Positions 33,201-40,995 are shown, counted from the first letter of the stretch. The stretch is 44,320 nucleotides of DNA from Actinomycetota bacterium (GCA_947478745.1 CANJXE010000003.1:1-44320); one strand, 5' to 3'. A program made the numbers and translations. The notes: generated from the sequence alone by a model not told the origin.

Positions 33201-33837
33201 TGATGCCGCCCTCGTTGACGAGGTCGTCATCGACGGACTGGATGAAGCAGGCGTGCGGGGCCGGGCGCTCGTAGGCCGACGTCGAGCGCTTCAGCTCGCC
33301 CGTCTTGGGCTCGCAGTACCAGTGGCCCTGGGCCGGGCCGGCAATGCCGTAGGCCCAGTGCAGGCCGGTGTTGAACCACTGCGGGGAGTTCGGCGCGGCG
33401 ACCTGGAGGGCCAGCATGGCGGACAGCTCGTCGCGGAACGCCAGCGCGCCCTGCTCGTCGAAGTAACCGTGCGTGAAGCCCCAGTAGGCCCAGCAGCCGG
33501 CGAGGCGGCCGAAGACCTGGCGCGCGTCGTTCTCGCCGACGAAGCGCTGCTCCTCGGGGAGGGCGTCGATCACGGAGGCGTCGGGCTCGTGGCGCTGCAG
33601 CCATGCGGGCACGCCGTCCTCGGCGACCGGCTTCAGCGCGGCGGCGACGCCGGCCTTGCGGCAGTACTTCTGGGCGAGGATGTCGATAGCGACCTGGCTC
33701 CAGGCCTCGGGCGCCATGATCGTCGCCTCGAAGGCGACGGATCCATCGGGGTTGACGATGCGCGACGTGCGCTCGACGAAGGGAATCCCGTCGTAGGGGT
33801 CCTTCCCCTCTGTGGTGTAGCGGCGCTCGATCTCCAT
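30298..33837 (-). CDS. nrdJ: Adenosylcobalamin-dependent ribonucleotide reductase (class II)
   Basis: Reduces ribonucleotides to deoxyribonucleotides with a cobalamin-derived radical, without oxygen dependence. 1179 residues, the long NrdJ form. Active-site landmarks: the substrate-site cysteine in [20 protein letters not shown], the [11 protein letters not shown] region, [20 protein letters not shown], and the C-terminal redox and zinc-ribbon tail CVNCGQMTL...[17 protein letters not shown] at 33835-33837 follows a strong AGGAGG. The leader is only about 40 nt if TAGGAT (33881-33886) is the -10, too short for a cobalamin riboswitch. Confidence 0.96.
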   Translation of the reverse strand: MEIERRYTTEGKDPYDGIPFVERTSRIVNPDGSVAFEATIMAPEAWSQVAIDILAQKYCRKAGVAAALKPVAEDGVPAWLQRHEPDASVIDALPEEQRFVGENDARQVFGRLAGCWAYWGFTHGYFDEQGALAFRDELSAMLALQVAAPNSPQWFNTGLHWAYGIAGPAQGHWYCEPKTGELKRSTSAYERPAPHACFIQSVDDDLVNEGGIMDLWVREARVFKYGSGTGSNFSKLRGSEERLSGGGRSSGLMSFLKIGDRAAGAIKSGGTTRRAAKMVTLDLDHPDIEQYVRWKVVEETKVAALVAGSKMLNRHLNAVLAATQEGEGDDRFIARENPALAQAVRGARTAGVPDASIQRTLDLGKQGVKELLIDEYDTDWQGEAYLTVSGQNSNNSVRITHAFMEAVESDAAWPLYDRTELAKAETQGRAPAASKTLRARDLWDQICEAAWLCADPGVQFHDTTNEWHTCPTDGPIVASNPCAEYVFLDDTACNLASMNLMKFDQGDSFDHVMFRHASRLWTIVLEISVLMAQFPSREIAERSYLYRTLGLGYANLGALSMQRGLAYDSPQAYAFCGAVSAIMHFTSLATSAELAAEQGTFDAYDRNKADMLRVVRNHRRAAYAADAAEYEGLRVTPEGIDATYCEPELLEVARYEADRALALGEMHGFRNAQVTLIAPTGTIGLVMDCDTTGIEPDFALVKFKKLAGGGYFKIVNASVPPALAHLGYTPEQVDDIVRYCVGTGSLDGVPHIHPEALRGFGFTEAMLAAVETALPTAFDIRFAFTRYTVGDDAIVSELGIDREDLDAPGFDLLTALGFTDVELDEANTAVCGTMTVEGAPHLRDEHLSVFDCANKCGRLGTRAIRALAHIEMMAAAQPFLSGAISKTINLPASASISDIAECYRVSWKKMVKANALYRDGSKLSQPLSGAAAEALDVGAEFEVPTELPSVEQAAERAVQIMGERRRLPHRRAGYTQKATLAGHKVYLRTGEYEDGTLGEIFIDMHKEGAAYRSLMNSFAIAISLGLQHGVPLEEFVDAFVFTRFEPNGMVVGNDRIKMSTSVIDYIFREVAISYLDRNDLSHVDDQDLRGDDVGTPKSERLDRTVAAVASTPVAPAGGSPSPAQKARLKQRPAPLLTERDEARLKGYEGDACVNCGQMTLVRNGTCLKCISCGETSGCS

Positions 33838-33846
33838 CTGCTTCTT

Positions 33847-33852
33847 CCTCCT
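33847..33852 (-). promoter_or_regulatory. Strong Shine-Dalgarno of nrdJ
   Basis: AGGAGG on the minus strand, 9 nt before the nrdJ ATG. It is one of the few full-consensus ribosome sites in a window where most first genes lack one. Confidence 0.75.
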
Positions 33853-33951
33853 GGTCCCGCCCGATCGGCGAGCTGCTCGTATCCTAGAACCCGCTCACTC
33901 GACGGGGATGACAAAGGTAGCGCGCCCATCGGACGGATGCCCGGCAGGAGT

Positions 33952-33979
33952 CGGACACCCCGTCACGAACCCCTACTAT
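33952..33979 (+). promoter_or_regulatory. Promoter of the cation/proton antiporter gene, leaderless
   Basis: CGGACA, 16 bp, then TACTAT; the -10 ends 6 nt before the ATG at 33986, so the transcript should start at or near the start codon. Confidence 0.5.
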
Positions 33980-33985
33980 CCCTGT

Positions 33986-35239
33986 ATGGATGTCGAGGAG
34001 GCACTCCGCACGATCGGCATCGTGCTCGCCGTCGGTCTGATCGCCGTGCCGATCGCAGGGTACCTGCGCCTGCCCAGCATGGTCGTCCTCGTGCTCGCCG
34101 GCATCATCGCCGGCCCGCAGGTGATCGACCTCGTCGACGTGCCGATCGATGCCCCCGGCCCCTCGCTGCTGTTCTCGATCGGCGTCGCGCTGATCCTCTT
34201 CCACGGTGGCATGGGGATCTCGGTCCGCGTGATCTCGCGGACGGCGATCGGCCTGCTGCTGCTGGCGATCCCCGGCGTGATGGTGACGGCGGCGATCACC
34301 GGCGCGGCGATCCAGCCCCTGTTCGCCGTGTCGTGGCCGATCGCGCTGATGGCCGGGGCCGCCCTCGCCTCGACCGACCCCGCGATCCTGGTGCCGCTGT
34401 TCGAGCGCCTCGGCCTGCGCCCGCGCGTCGCGCAGACGGTGATCGCCGAGAGCGCGATCAACGATCCGATGGGCACGATCCTGACGCTGACGCTGTCCGG
34501 CATCGTCGTCGCGGGCGGCCTGACGACCAGCGCGTTCTCGGCCAACAGCCCGCTGGCCGACTTCGTGCGCAGCATCGGCCTCGGCCTGCTGATCGGCATC
34601 GTGGGCGGCGTCCTGATCGCGCTGCTGCTCTCCAACCGGCGCTTCGGCGTGCTGCGCGAGTCCGCGGCCGCGACGCTGCTTGCGATGGTCGCCCTCGCCT
34701 ACGCGACCGGCGAGGCGACGGGCGGCTCGCCCTACCTGGCGGCGTTCATCGCCGGCCTGATCGTCGGCAACAAGGACCTGCTGCGGATCGATCACGACCA
34801 CGAGCAGGAGCGCGTGCTGGACACGTACCTGTCCCAGACGGTCGACATCGTCGTGCTCGGGATCTTCGTCGTGCTGGGCCTCAACCTCGACGTGCGCGCG
34901 CTGATCGACAACCTCTGGGCCGGCCTCGCGGTGATGGTGGTCTTCATCTTCATCGCCCGCCCCGCCACCGTGGCGATCGCCCTCGGCCTCGATCGCCGAG
35001 CCGGCTGGACGCGCCAGGAGGCGGTCTTCATCACGTGGTGCCGCGAGACGGGCGTCGTCCCTGTCGCCGTGGCCAGCATGCTGCTCGCCGAGGGCGTGCC
35101 GGGCGCGCCGCTCGTCGCGACGCTCGTCACCTTCGCCGTCGTCACCACGCTGCTCCTGCAGGCGACGACCGCTGGCTGGCTGGCCCAGCGCCTCGGGCTG
35201 GTGGAGGCGCGCCCCGCGCTGCTCGAAACCGGCGGCTGA
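33986..35239 (+). CDS. Cation:proton antiporter (CPA family, NhaP/KefB-like)
   Basis: 417 residues with 11-12 hydrophobic segments, an inner-membrane Na+(K+)/H+ exchanger. MVVLVLAGIIAGP, LFHGGMGISVRVI, ALASTDPAILVPLFERLGL and the ion-site aspartate in AESAINDPMGT follow the CPA1 pattern; WCRETGVVPVAVASMLL is the later arginine-containing helix. It lacks a cytosolic TrkA/RCK regulatory domain. The frame is open upstream, but similarity and the promoter both point to the ATG at 33986. It is divergent from nrdJ; the ion cannot be told. Confidence 0.87.
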   Translation: MDVEEALRTIGIVLAVGLIAVPIAGYLRLPSMVVLVLAGIIAGPQVIDLVDVPIDAPGPSLLFSIGVALILFHGGMGISVRVISRTAIGLLLLAIPGVMVTAAITGAAIQPLFAVSWPIALMAGAALASTDPAILVPLFERLGLRPRVAQTVIAESAINDPMGTILTLTLSGIVVAGGLTTSAFSANSPLADFVRSIGLGLLIGIVGGVLIALLLSNRRFGVLRESAAATLLAMVALAYATGEATGGSPYLAAFIAGLIVGNKDLLRIDHDHEQERVLDTYLSQTVDIVVLGIFVVLGLNLDVRALIDNLWAGLAVMVVFIFIARPATVAIALGLDRRAGWTRQEAVFITWCRETGVVPVAVASMLLAEGVPGAPLVATLVTFAVVTTLLLQATTAGWLAQRLGLVEARPALLETGG

Positions 35240-35255
35240 CCCCACCCTGCTCCGA

Positions 35256-36215
35256 TCAGTCGGTCGTGACCACTGCACCCTGCGCCGCAGCGAGCGTGTC
35301 GAGCACGACGCGCGCGCAGTGCGCGACCAGCGCAGCCTCGGCACCCGGTGTGGCGTCGGCGATGTGCGGCGTCAGCACGACGTTGGGCAGCGCGCGCAAC
35401 GCCGGCGGCACGTGCGGCTCAGCCGCGAAGACGTCGAGCCCCGCGCCCGCGATGCGGCGCTCGACCAGCGCCTCGATCAGCGCGTCCTGGTCCACCACGC
35501 CGCCGCGCGCCGTGTTGATCAGGACCGCCCCGGGCCGCAGCAGTGCGATCTGCTCGCGCCCGATCAGACCGCGCGTCTCGTCGGTCAGCGGGCAGTGGAG
35601 GCTGATCACGTCGGCCCAGGCCAGCAGCTCGTCGAGCTCCAGACGGGCGACGCCGAGCGCCGCCTCGTCCGCGGCGCCGAGCGGCCGCGGCGAGGCGTAG
35701 CGGACGTCCATGTCGAAGGCGCGCGCACGGCGCACGAAGGCGCGGCCGATCGCCCCGAGGCCGATCACCCCGAGACGCCGGCCGTAGGCGTCCTGCGCGG
35801 CCAGCGGCAGGTATCCGCCCTGCTCCCAGGCGCCGCTGCGCACGATTGCGTCGTTCTCGACGATGCGGTGCTGGACGGCCAGCAGCAACGCCATCGCATG
35901 GTCGGCCACGGCCTCGGCGTTGGCGCCGACCGGCCAGGCGAAGGCGACGTGGCGGCGGGCGAGCGCGTCGCGATCGATGCCGTCCACCCCCACGCCGAAG
36001 TTGACGACGCAGCGCAGCGCCGGCATGCGGTCGAGCAGCGCATCGTCGATGCGCTCGCCGAACGTCCAGATCCCCCACGTCCGGGCCAGGTCCTCCGCGG
36101 AGGTCGGCGGCAGCACCGGGCCGTCGAGGAAGCGCACGTCGCAGCGCGCGAGCACCTCGTCCATCAGCCCGCCCGCCAGGCGGTAGCGCACGAGCAGGAG
36201 CGGCTTAGCGGGCAT
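35256..36215 (-). CDS. D-2-hydroxyacid dehydrogenase family protein
   Basis: 319 residues. NAD-binding motif GVIGLGAIGRAFVRRA, with the catalytic triad as Arg in NTARGGVVDQ, Glu in LDVFAAEP, and His in LTPHIADAT. CVVNFGVGVDGID is a family mark. Candidate activities include glyoxylate/hydroxypyruvate reductase and phosphoglycerate dehydrogenase without a regulatory domain. The chosen ATG (36213-36215) overlaps the end of the phosphotransferase gene by 11 nt, so the two are an operon, and the substrate may relate to the kinase product. Confidence 0.87.
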   Translation of the reverse strand: MPAKPLLLVRYRLAGGLMDEVLARCDVRFLDGPVLPPTSAEDLARTWGIWTFGERIDDALLDRMPALRCVVNFGVGVDGIDRDALARRHVAFAWPVGANAEAVADHAMALLLAVQHRIVENDAIVRSGAWEQGGYLPLAAQDAYGRRLGVIGLGAIGRAFVRRARAFDMDVRYASPRPLGAADEAALGVARLELDELLAWADVISLHCPLTDETRGLIGREQIALLRPGAVLINTARGGVVDQDALIEALVERRIAGAGLDVFAAEPHVPPALRALPNVVLTPHIADATPGAEAALVAHCARVVLDTLAAAQGAVVTTD

Positions 36216-37125
36216 CGCTCTCGATGTCGGCGACGAGCCGCTCGAAGTCGGGACCGTCGAACTCCAGCGTGGCGCGATCATGCTTGTCCATCAGCCATGC
36301 CCAGAAGTCGAAGTCGATGTCGGAGAGGTTGTGCTGGATGACGCCCCACAGCGTCCATCCGTACTTGGACATCAGCCCCCACATCCGCGCTCGCGCCAGC
36401 TTGGCCGGCGTGGCTTCGCCCCAGTAGGCGGCGACGAGCTCCTCCAGCTGTGCGAGCGACAGGTCCGACTCGCTCCAGACGTTGCCGAGCTCGAACGACG
36501 CCTCGTTCATGCCTGAGTACTCGTAGTCGATCAGGCGGAAGCGGGCACCATCCCAGAGGAAGTTCTCGGCCAGCAGGTCGTTGTTGCACGGCACGAGCGC
36601 CTCGGGCCTCGCGCGCATGGCCTGCTCGAGGCGGCGCACCTGGGGCTCGAAGTCGTCGTAGCGGTCGGGCAGCGCGAAGCCGCGCTCGCGGCACACCTCG
36701 CGGTAGCCGGCCTGGATGCGGAACATGTCGAAGGGGTCGCGGAAGGCGGGACCGGCGTGCAGCTGACGGATGACGGCGGCGGCCTCGCCGAGGCGATCCC
36801 CCCGCTGCATGGTCTCGCGAGTCATCGTCTCGGTGTCCGCGAGGAACTCGATCACCAGCATGGCGTTCTCCGGCTGGTAGGCAATCACCGCCGGGGCGAC
36901 GCCCGCCGCGGCTGCGGCGACGGAGTTGGCGTGCTCATTGTCGCGATCGATCGCCAGCAGGCCCGTATCCGGGTCCGACAGGCGCACCACGAAGGAGCCC
37001 GATGAGGCATCCACCCTGAAGTTGTGGTTCGTCAGTCCACCCGACAGCGACGTGACGGTGCGCTCGCCCCGCAAGGCATCGACACCGTCGAAGAGCGCTG
37101 CGAGTCGTGCGTCATCGAGATCCAT
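36205..37125 (-). CDS. Choline/ethanolamine kinase-like phosphotransferase
   Basis: 306 residues, protein-kinase-like fold of the choline kinase/aminoglycoside phosphotransferase superfamily. TSLSGGLTNHNFRV is the N-lobe glycine-rich part; VPCNNDLLAENFLWDG holds the catalytic Asp (NND in place of the more common HND); LIDYEYSGMNEASFELGN carries the metal-binding Asp. The ATG at 37123-37125 has GGAGGAG 5 nt upstream. A TACGCT -10 (37148-37153) sits back to back with the promoter of the divergent SEC-C gene. The alcohol substrate is unknown. Confidence 0.85.
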   Translation of the reverse strand: MDLDDARLAALFDGVDALRGERTVTSLSGGLTNHNFRVDASSGSFVVRLSDPDTGLLAIDRDNEHANSVAAAAAGVAPAVIAYQPENAMLVIEFLADTETMTRETMQRGDRLGEAAAVIRQLHAGPAFRDPFDMFRIQAGYREVCRERGFALPDRYDDFEPQVRRLEQAMRARPEALVPCNNDLLAENFLWDGARFRLIDYEYSGMNEASFELGNVWSESDLSLAQLEELVAAYWGEATPAKLARARMWGLMSKYGWTLWGVIQHNLSDIDFDFWAWLMDKHDRATLEFDGPDFERLVADIESDAR

Positions 37126-37164
37126 GGGCTCTCCTCCTCGGGTCGGGAGCGTACCCGAGGGCGC

Positions 37165-37170
37165 TAGTGT
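37165..37170 (+). promoter_or_regulatory. Putative -10 hexamer of the SEC-C gene
   Basis: TAGTGT ends 6 nt before the GTG at 37177; no Shine-Dalgarno. It overlaps the region driving the divergent kinase gene. Confidence 0.45.
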
Positions 37171-37176
37171 GCGCCC

Positions 37177-37659
37177 GTGGACACCGGATGGAATCACTGG
37201 CTGCCGAAGGTGCTGCAGGAGGTCCTGGGTGCGCTCGACGCCTCCGAGACGCGCCGCCGCAAGGCCTTCACGGGCCTGGCGGCGCCCGCCGATGCCCTGG
37301 GCCTGCTCGAGTGGGAGCGCTTCCGCCTGGTCGCGCCCTCCCGCCTCGACGTCCCGGCCGTGCCGAGCGATCTCTCCGCCGACGACGCGGTGCTGCTGCT
37401 GGAGGGTCTGGGCCTGGCCGAGGGCGAGCCGCCGCGCCGGATTGCGCATCCCGACCCCGTCGAGACGGTGCTGACGCTCGAGCACGAGGATGTGCGCGAG
37501 CTGGAGCGCCTGCGCGCGGCGATCGAGCCGGGTGCCATCACGACCCCGACCGAGGCTCTGCCCGACCTCGGCGCCGCATTCGGCGGTGCCAAGGTCGGAC
37601 GCAACGATCCGTGCCCCTGCGGCTCGGGCCGCAAGTTCAAGAAGTGCCACGGCGCCTAG
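37177..37659 (+). CDS. SEC-C motif protein
   Basis: 160 residues. The last 21 residues are a SEC-C zinc motif ([20 protein letters not shown]), the same metal-binding tail as in SecA, where it contacts SecB or ribosomes. The rest (1-135) is acidic, Leu-rich and unrecognised, with no membrane segment. Start GTG (MDTGWNHW) is supported by the -10-like box 6 nt upstream. It stands alone between the kinase and NlpC/P60 genes. A role in nucleic-acid, ribosome or export contacts is possible but unproven. Confidence 0.8.
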   Translation: MDTGWNHWLPKVLQEVLGALDASETRRRKAFTGLAAPADALGLLEWERFRLVAPSRLDVPAVPSDLSADDAVLLLEGLGLAEGEPPRRIAHPDPVETVLTLEHEDVRELERLRAAIEPGAITTPTEALPDLGAAFGGAKVGRNDPCPCGSGRKFKKCHGA

Positions 37660-37667
37660 CGGCGCCG
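37650..37667. terminator. GC hairpin over the SEC-C stop codon
   Basis: CGGCGCC-TAGC-GGCGCCG: 7-bp perfect stem with a 4-nt loop that contains the SEC-C TAG stop. It lies 8 bp from the convergent NlpC/P60 stop, so it may serve both directions; no T-run. Confidence 0.45.
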
Positions 37668-37674
37668 CGCTGCC

Positions 37675-38760
37675 TCAGAAGACGCGCTTGCCGAAGGCGA
37701 GACGATCCTTGTAGTAGCCCTTGTCCCAACGGGCGAGCGCGATGCCCTGCCCGGAGGACTGGATGAAGAGCTGGCTGGAGATCGCCATGCCGGTGTGGCC
37801 GATGCTGCCGGAGGCGGCCGTGACGCCACCGCTGCCGAACAGGAGCACGTCGGCGGGGGCGATCTTGTCGGCCGTCAGGCGCTGCTCGGCCGGGGTCTTG
37901 CCAGCCATCTCGTAGGTGGTGCGGCCACCCAGCGCCTTGGCCACCGTGACGGGCGAGGTCGGGTCGAGCGCCGTGACGCGCCACACGAACCCGGAGCAGT
38001 CGAACCCGCCGGCCGTGTTGTAGCCGAACAGGATCTGCGGCTTCTCGGAGGTCCCGCCCCAGATGTAGGGCATGCCGATGAAGTCGAAGCCACGCTGGAT
38101 GGCATCGTGCTGCGGGCCGGTCGTGGCCGGCAGGAGCGCCAGCAACTCGACGGTATCGATCGCGTCCTGCTTCTCCCAGCCACCCCACTGCAGAACCTGC
38201 GAGGCGCTCCAGATGGCATCGCCGCGGGCGGCCTGCTCGTACCAGGCGTGCTCCTTGGCGTCATCGACCTGATCCAGGTTGGTGCGGAGGCGCAGGAGGC
38301 GCGCAACGATCTCGTAGCCGACGCCCGGACGTGCGACGTACCCGGTCTGGGTGATCAGCTGCTCAGCGCGGACGGCGGTGGCGTCCAGCCCCGCCGCGCT
38401 GACGAAGGCCCGATCCACGTCGCCCAGCGTCACCGGCTGACCGGCGGCGATCTGCCGCGCACGCTTCGCCGACTTCGGGAAGGCCGCGGTGACGAACGCC
38501 GACAGCGACGGCCCGTCGAGCACGCCGTCCGGATCGATCGCGTCTGCCGTGACACCCGGGAACGCTCCCGTATTGAGCACCGTGACGATCGCGCTGCTCA
38601 CCCAGGAACGCGTCGTGGGGGGCTGCGTGGAGATCGCAGCCGCGACCGGGCGCTTCTTCACCGGCTTGCGCTTCTTGCGCTTCGCGTCTGCGATGCCGCT
38701 GAAGGCGACGAGCGCGATCAGGACGAGGGCCGTGGTCTTGGTGAGGCGGGAGATAGTCAT
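37675..38760 (-). CDS. Secreted NlpC/P60-family cell-wall peptidase
   Basis: 361 residues. Signal peptide MTISRLTKTTALVLIALVAF with cleavage near ADA, then a very basic stretch (KRKKRKPVKKRP). The middle region (about 50-215) has an S-layer-homology-like or helical character. The C-terminal NlpC/P60 domain begins at FDFIGMPYIWGG, with catalytic C255 in GGFDCSGFVW and H322 in IGHTGMAI. It probably cleaves peptidoglycan stem peptides. The ATG begins the signal peptide, but no Shine-Dalgarno precedes it. The leader is hairpin-rich (38795-38874). Confidence 0.88.
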   Translation of the reverse strand: MTISRLTKTTALVLIALVAFSGIADAKRKKRKPVKKRPVAAAISTQPPTTRSWVSSAIVTVLNTGAFPGVTADAIDPDGVLDGPSLSAFVTAAFPKSAKRARQIAAGQPVTLGDVDRAFVSAAGLDATAVRAEQLITQTGYVARPGVGYEIVARLLRLRTNLDQVDDAKEHAWYEQAARGDAIWSASQVLQWGGWEKQDAIDTVELLALLPATTGPQHDAIQRGFDFIGMPYIWGGTSEKPQILFGYNTAGGFDCSGFVWRVTALDPTSPVTVAKALGGRTTYEMAGKTPAEQRLTADKIAPADVLLFGSGGVTAASGSIGHTGMAISSQLFIQSSGQGIALARWDKGYYKDRLAFGKRVF

Positions 38761-38794
38761 CGTTGTGATAGACGCTTAAGGGTCTCTCTGTCAC

Positions 38795-38921
38795 CCTGAG
38801 GCTGGGTTCCTCAGGTGGGGATCGAGACTCTAGGTGCCCCCCACTCTACAGCGCAAGCTCCAGGCCGTTGCGCTTTCGTAACTGTCTCGACCAAACCCTG
38901 AGGGTGGGCCAAATAATTGGC
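38795..38921 (-). promoter_or_regulatory. Structured 5' leader of the NlpC/P60 gene (possible riboswitch)
   Basis: Reading towards the gene: GCCAA-ATAA-TTGGC (38908-38921), then AGCGCAA/TTGCGCT (7 bp, 38850-38874), GTGGGG/CCCCAC (6 bp, 38815-38844) and CCTGAGG/CCTCAGG (7 bp, 38795-38815), packed back to back and ending about 35 nt before the ATG. GAGGAACCCAG and CAGGGTGA recall parts of the c-di-AMP (ydaO) riboswitch, which often controls wall hydrolases, but the conserved CCGACAGCUAAC-type segment is not found in the proper place. Treated as a structured leader of unknown class. Confidence 0.5.
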
Positions 38922-38982
38922 ATGGATACAGGTAAAACGACGTGATTCGACAACGTAACGAGAAGATCACGATGGCACCAAA

Positions 38983-39051
38983 AGTCTCAACCATTACCTG
39001 AGTAATGTGCGATTGAGGGTGAGACTGGCACCCTCTGCAAAGGTCGAGGGT
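38983..39051 (-). other. Overlapping alternative hairpins after hisA
   Basis: On the minus strand, starting at the hisA stop: ACCCTC (39046-39051) can pair with GAGGGT (39030-39035). The same GAGGGTG (39029-39035) can instead pair with CACCCTC (39015-39021). AGTCTCA (39020-39026) can pair with TGAGACT (38983-38989), enclosing a perfect CATTAC-4 nt-GTAATG stem (38992-39007). At least two pairings exclude each other, as in an attenuator or a terminator with alternatives. Confidence 0.5.
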
Positions 39052-39803
39052 TACGCTTGAGCCTGCAGCAATGCGGCCATGCGCGACGGGTCGTCGAGCA
39101 GCGCGCGACCGACGACCGCGCCGGCGCATCCGAGCGCGCGAGCATCCCGGACATCGGCGGGCGTGGTCACCCCACCCGCGGCGATCACGGCCACCCCGGG
39201 CACCGCCGCGAGCACGCGCTCGAGCAGCTGGAGGTCCGGACCGCCGAGCGTGCCGTCGCGATCGATGCCGGTGATCAGCAGCGTCTCGACGCCGAGCTCG
39301 ACGACGGCGCTTGCCGCGATCTCGACGGCGACCCCGGCGTCCTCGACCCAACCGTCGACGCGCACGGTCCCGTCGCGGCTATCGAGGGCCACCGCGATGG
39401 CGCGACCGTGACGGGTCACGAGACGCTCGAGCTCGTCCGGCGAGCGCAGGGCCATCGTGCCGATCAGCACGCGGTCGACGCCCAGGTCGAGCAGCGCATC
39501 CACCGCTGCCGCAGAACGGAGCCCGCCGCCGACCTGGAGCACGGCGCCCGCCGGCTTGCCCGCAGCGAGGGCGGCGATGACGGAGCGATTCGGCTCAGCG
39601 GGCAGTCCCGTGCGTGCGGCATCGAGGTCGATCACGTGCAGCGCGGTGGCGCCGGCCTCCCACCCCATGCTCGCCCGCACGCAGGCGTCGTCCAGCTCGT
39701 TGGTGAGGAGCTGATCGAACTGCCCGTGCAGGAGGCGCACCGCTCGGCCGTCGATCAGATCGATGGCGGGATAGAGGCGGAAGGGATCGGCGCTGGTAGT
39801 CAT
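39051..39803 (-). CDS. hisA: HisA isomerase (ProFAR isomerase)
   Basis: Converts ProFAR to PRFAR in histidine synthesis; TIM barrel. 250 residues. LYPAIDLIDGRAVRLLHG holds the first catalytic Asp, VGGGLRS the first phosphate site, and LITGIDRDGTLGGPD the second catalytic Asp; AAGGVTTPADV is the second phosphate site. In actinobacteria lacking TrpF a PriA form does both HisA and TrpF jobs; which applies is not decided here. It is divergent from the trpR-like-hisG unit, sharing the 18-bp palindrome, rather than lying inside the his operon as usual. Confidence 0.95.
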   Translation of the reverse strand: MTTSADPFRLYPAIDLIDGRAVRLLHGQFDQLLTNELDDACVRASMGWEAGATALHVIDLDAARTGLPAEPNRSVIAALAAGKPAGAVLQVGGGLRSAAAVDALLDLGVDRVLIGTMALRSPDELERLVTRHGRAIAVALDSRDGTVRVDGWVEDAGVAVEIAASAVVELGVETLLITGIDRDGTLGGPDLQLLERVLAAVPGVAVIAAGGVTTPADVRDARALGCAGAVVGRALLDDPSRMAALLQAQA

Positions 39804-39804
39804 T

Positions 39805-39822
39805 GTGTTAGCATGCTAACAC
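39805..39822. promoter_or_regulatory. 18-bp palindromic operator between hisA and the TrpR-like gene
   Basis: GTGTTAGCATGCTAACAC is a perfect palindrome filling 18 of the 20 bp between the two divergent start codons. Its centre TAGCATGCTA contains TAGCAT, a good -10, on both strands, each 9 nt from its start codon. It shares 10 of 18 positions with the E. coli trp operator GTACTAGTTAACTAGTAC, including both TAG/CTA half-site cores at equal spacing. A dimeric TrpR-family protein bound here would block both promoters. Confidence 0.75.
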
Positions 39823-39823
39823 G

Positions 39824-40138
39824 ATGACCAAGACACCTGACACGAACGACTGGCGCACACCGTCGGTCGAGCAGCTCGCCGACACGCTCGTGTCGATCCA
39901 GGATCGCGAGTCGATGCTGGCCTTCCTGCGCGACGTCTGCTCGCACAACGAGCTGTCGACGCTGGCGCAGCGCCTCGACGTGGCGCGTCTCGTCGATGCC
40001 GGCATCCCCTACGCCGAGATCGCCCGTCGCCTCGGTGCGTCCACCGCCACCGTCACCCGCGTGGCGCAGTGGGTCCGGCACGGCGAGGGCGGCTACCGCT
40101 CGGTGCTGGACGCCGAGGCGGAGGTCCCCGGCGCATGA
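39824..40138 (+). CDS. TrpR-family (YerC/YecD-like) transcriptional repressor
   Basis: 104 residues of the TrpR/YerC fold. ESMLAFLRDVCSHNELSTLAQRL leads into the helix-turn-helix GIPYAEIARRLGASTATVTRVAQWV. It binds DNA as a dimer in characterised relatives. It is first in the his operon and its stop overlaps the hisG ATG by 4 nt (ATGA), so it is produced with the pathway. Together with the palindrome directly before its start codon, this suggests a histidine-pathway repressor that controls itself. The corepressor (histidine or another ligand) is unknown. Confidence 0.88.
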   Translation: MTKTPDTNDWRTPSVEQLADTLVSIQDRESMLAFLRDVCSHNELSTLAQRLDVARLVDAGIPYAEIARRLGASTATVTRVAQWVRHGEGGYRSVLDAEAEVPGA

Positions 40139-40995
40139 TCAACGGCATCCTGCGCATCGCCGTCCCCTCCAAGGGGCGCTTGGCCGAGCCGACGCTGACG
40201 CTGCTCCGTGCAGCCGGCCTTCCGATTCCGTCCGATGATCGGCGCCTGCTGGTGCCGATCCCCGACCAGAACGCCGAGATCCTCTTCGCCCGCACCGATG
40301 ACATCCCCACGCTGATCCGCGACGACGCCGCCGACGTCGGCGTCGCCGGCTCCAATCAGCTGCTCGAGCACGGCAGCGATGGCGTGGAGGAGCTGACCCG
40401 GCTCGGCTTCGGCGCCTGCAGCCTCGTGCTGGCCGTCCCCGGCGACTCGCCGATCGTCGGCGTTCACGAGCTCGCCGGGCGCCGCATCGCCACCTCCCAC
40501 CCGGTCGTCCTCCGGTCCTATCTGGCCGAGCAGGGCATCGCCGCCGAGGTGGTCACGCTGACTGGCTCGATCGAGCTCGCCCCGATGATCGGCGCCGCCG
40601 AGGCCGTCTGCGACCTCGTCTCGACCGGCGAGACACTGCGGCAGAACGGATTGCGGCCGATCGAGACGATCCTGCGCTCCGAGGCGGTGCTGCTGACGGC
40701 CGCCAAGCGCCGCGATGCCGCCGGGGTTGACGTGCTCCGCACTGCGGTCGAGTCCGTGCTCGCAGCGCGTCCCAAGCGCTACCTCATGCTCAACGCCCCC
40801 GACGGCGCCCTCGACGCGATCATCGCGCTGCTGCCCGGCATCGACGCGCCCACGGTCCTGCCGCTGGCGCGCTCCGACATGCACGCCGTGCACGCCGTCG
40901 TCGATGCAGCAGATCTGCCGCGACTGCTTCATCCTCTCAAGGAGGCCGGAGCCTCCGGTCTCCTCGTCCTGCCGATCGAGCACCTGATTCCATGA
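40135..40995 (+). CDS. hisG: ATP phosphoribosyltransferase, long form
   Basis: First step of histidine synthesis, ATP plus PRPP to PR-ATP. 286 residues, the long HisG form with a C-terminal regulatory domain that normally makes histidine feedback-sensitive and HisZ-independent enzymes. Start IAVPSKGRLAEPTL, then DVGVAGSNQLLE, and the PRPP-binding-type segment VCDLVSTGETLRQNGL. C-terminal region NAPDGALDAIIALLPGIDAPTVLPL is the regulatory domain. It overlaps the trpR-like gene (4 nt) and hisCB (4 nt). Confidence 0.96.
   Translation: MINGILRIAVPSKGRLAEPTLTLLRAAGLPIPSDDRRLLVPIPDQNAEILFARTDDIPTLIRDDAADVGVAGSNQLLEHGSDGVEELTRLGFGACSLVLAVPGDSPIVGVHELAGRRIATSHPVVLRSYLAEQGIAAEVVTLTGSIELAPMIGAAEAVCDLVSTGETLRQNGLRPIETILRSEAVLLTAAKRRDAAGVDVLRTAVESVLAARPKRYLMLNAPDGALDAIIALLPGIDAPTVLPLARSDMHAVHAVVDAADLPRLLHPLKEAGASGLLVLPIEHLIP

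Noticed and set aside
33838-33985. Cobalamin riboswitch or NrdR boxes for nrdJ
   Set aside because: The gap is 148 bp shared with a divergent promoter, the likely leader is about 40 nt, and no B12-box or ACACWATATSTTGT-type site is visible.
30592-35700. Very long plus-strand open frame (1702 codons) opposite nrdJ
   Set aside because: Shadow of nrdJ and out of frame with the antiporter gene; composition is typical of antisense of GC-rich coding DNA.
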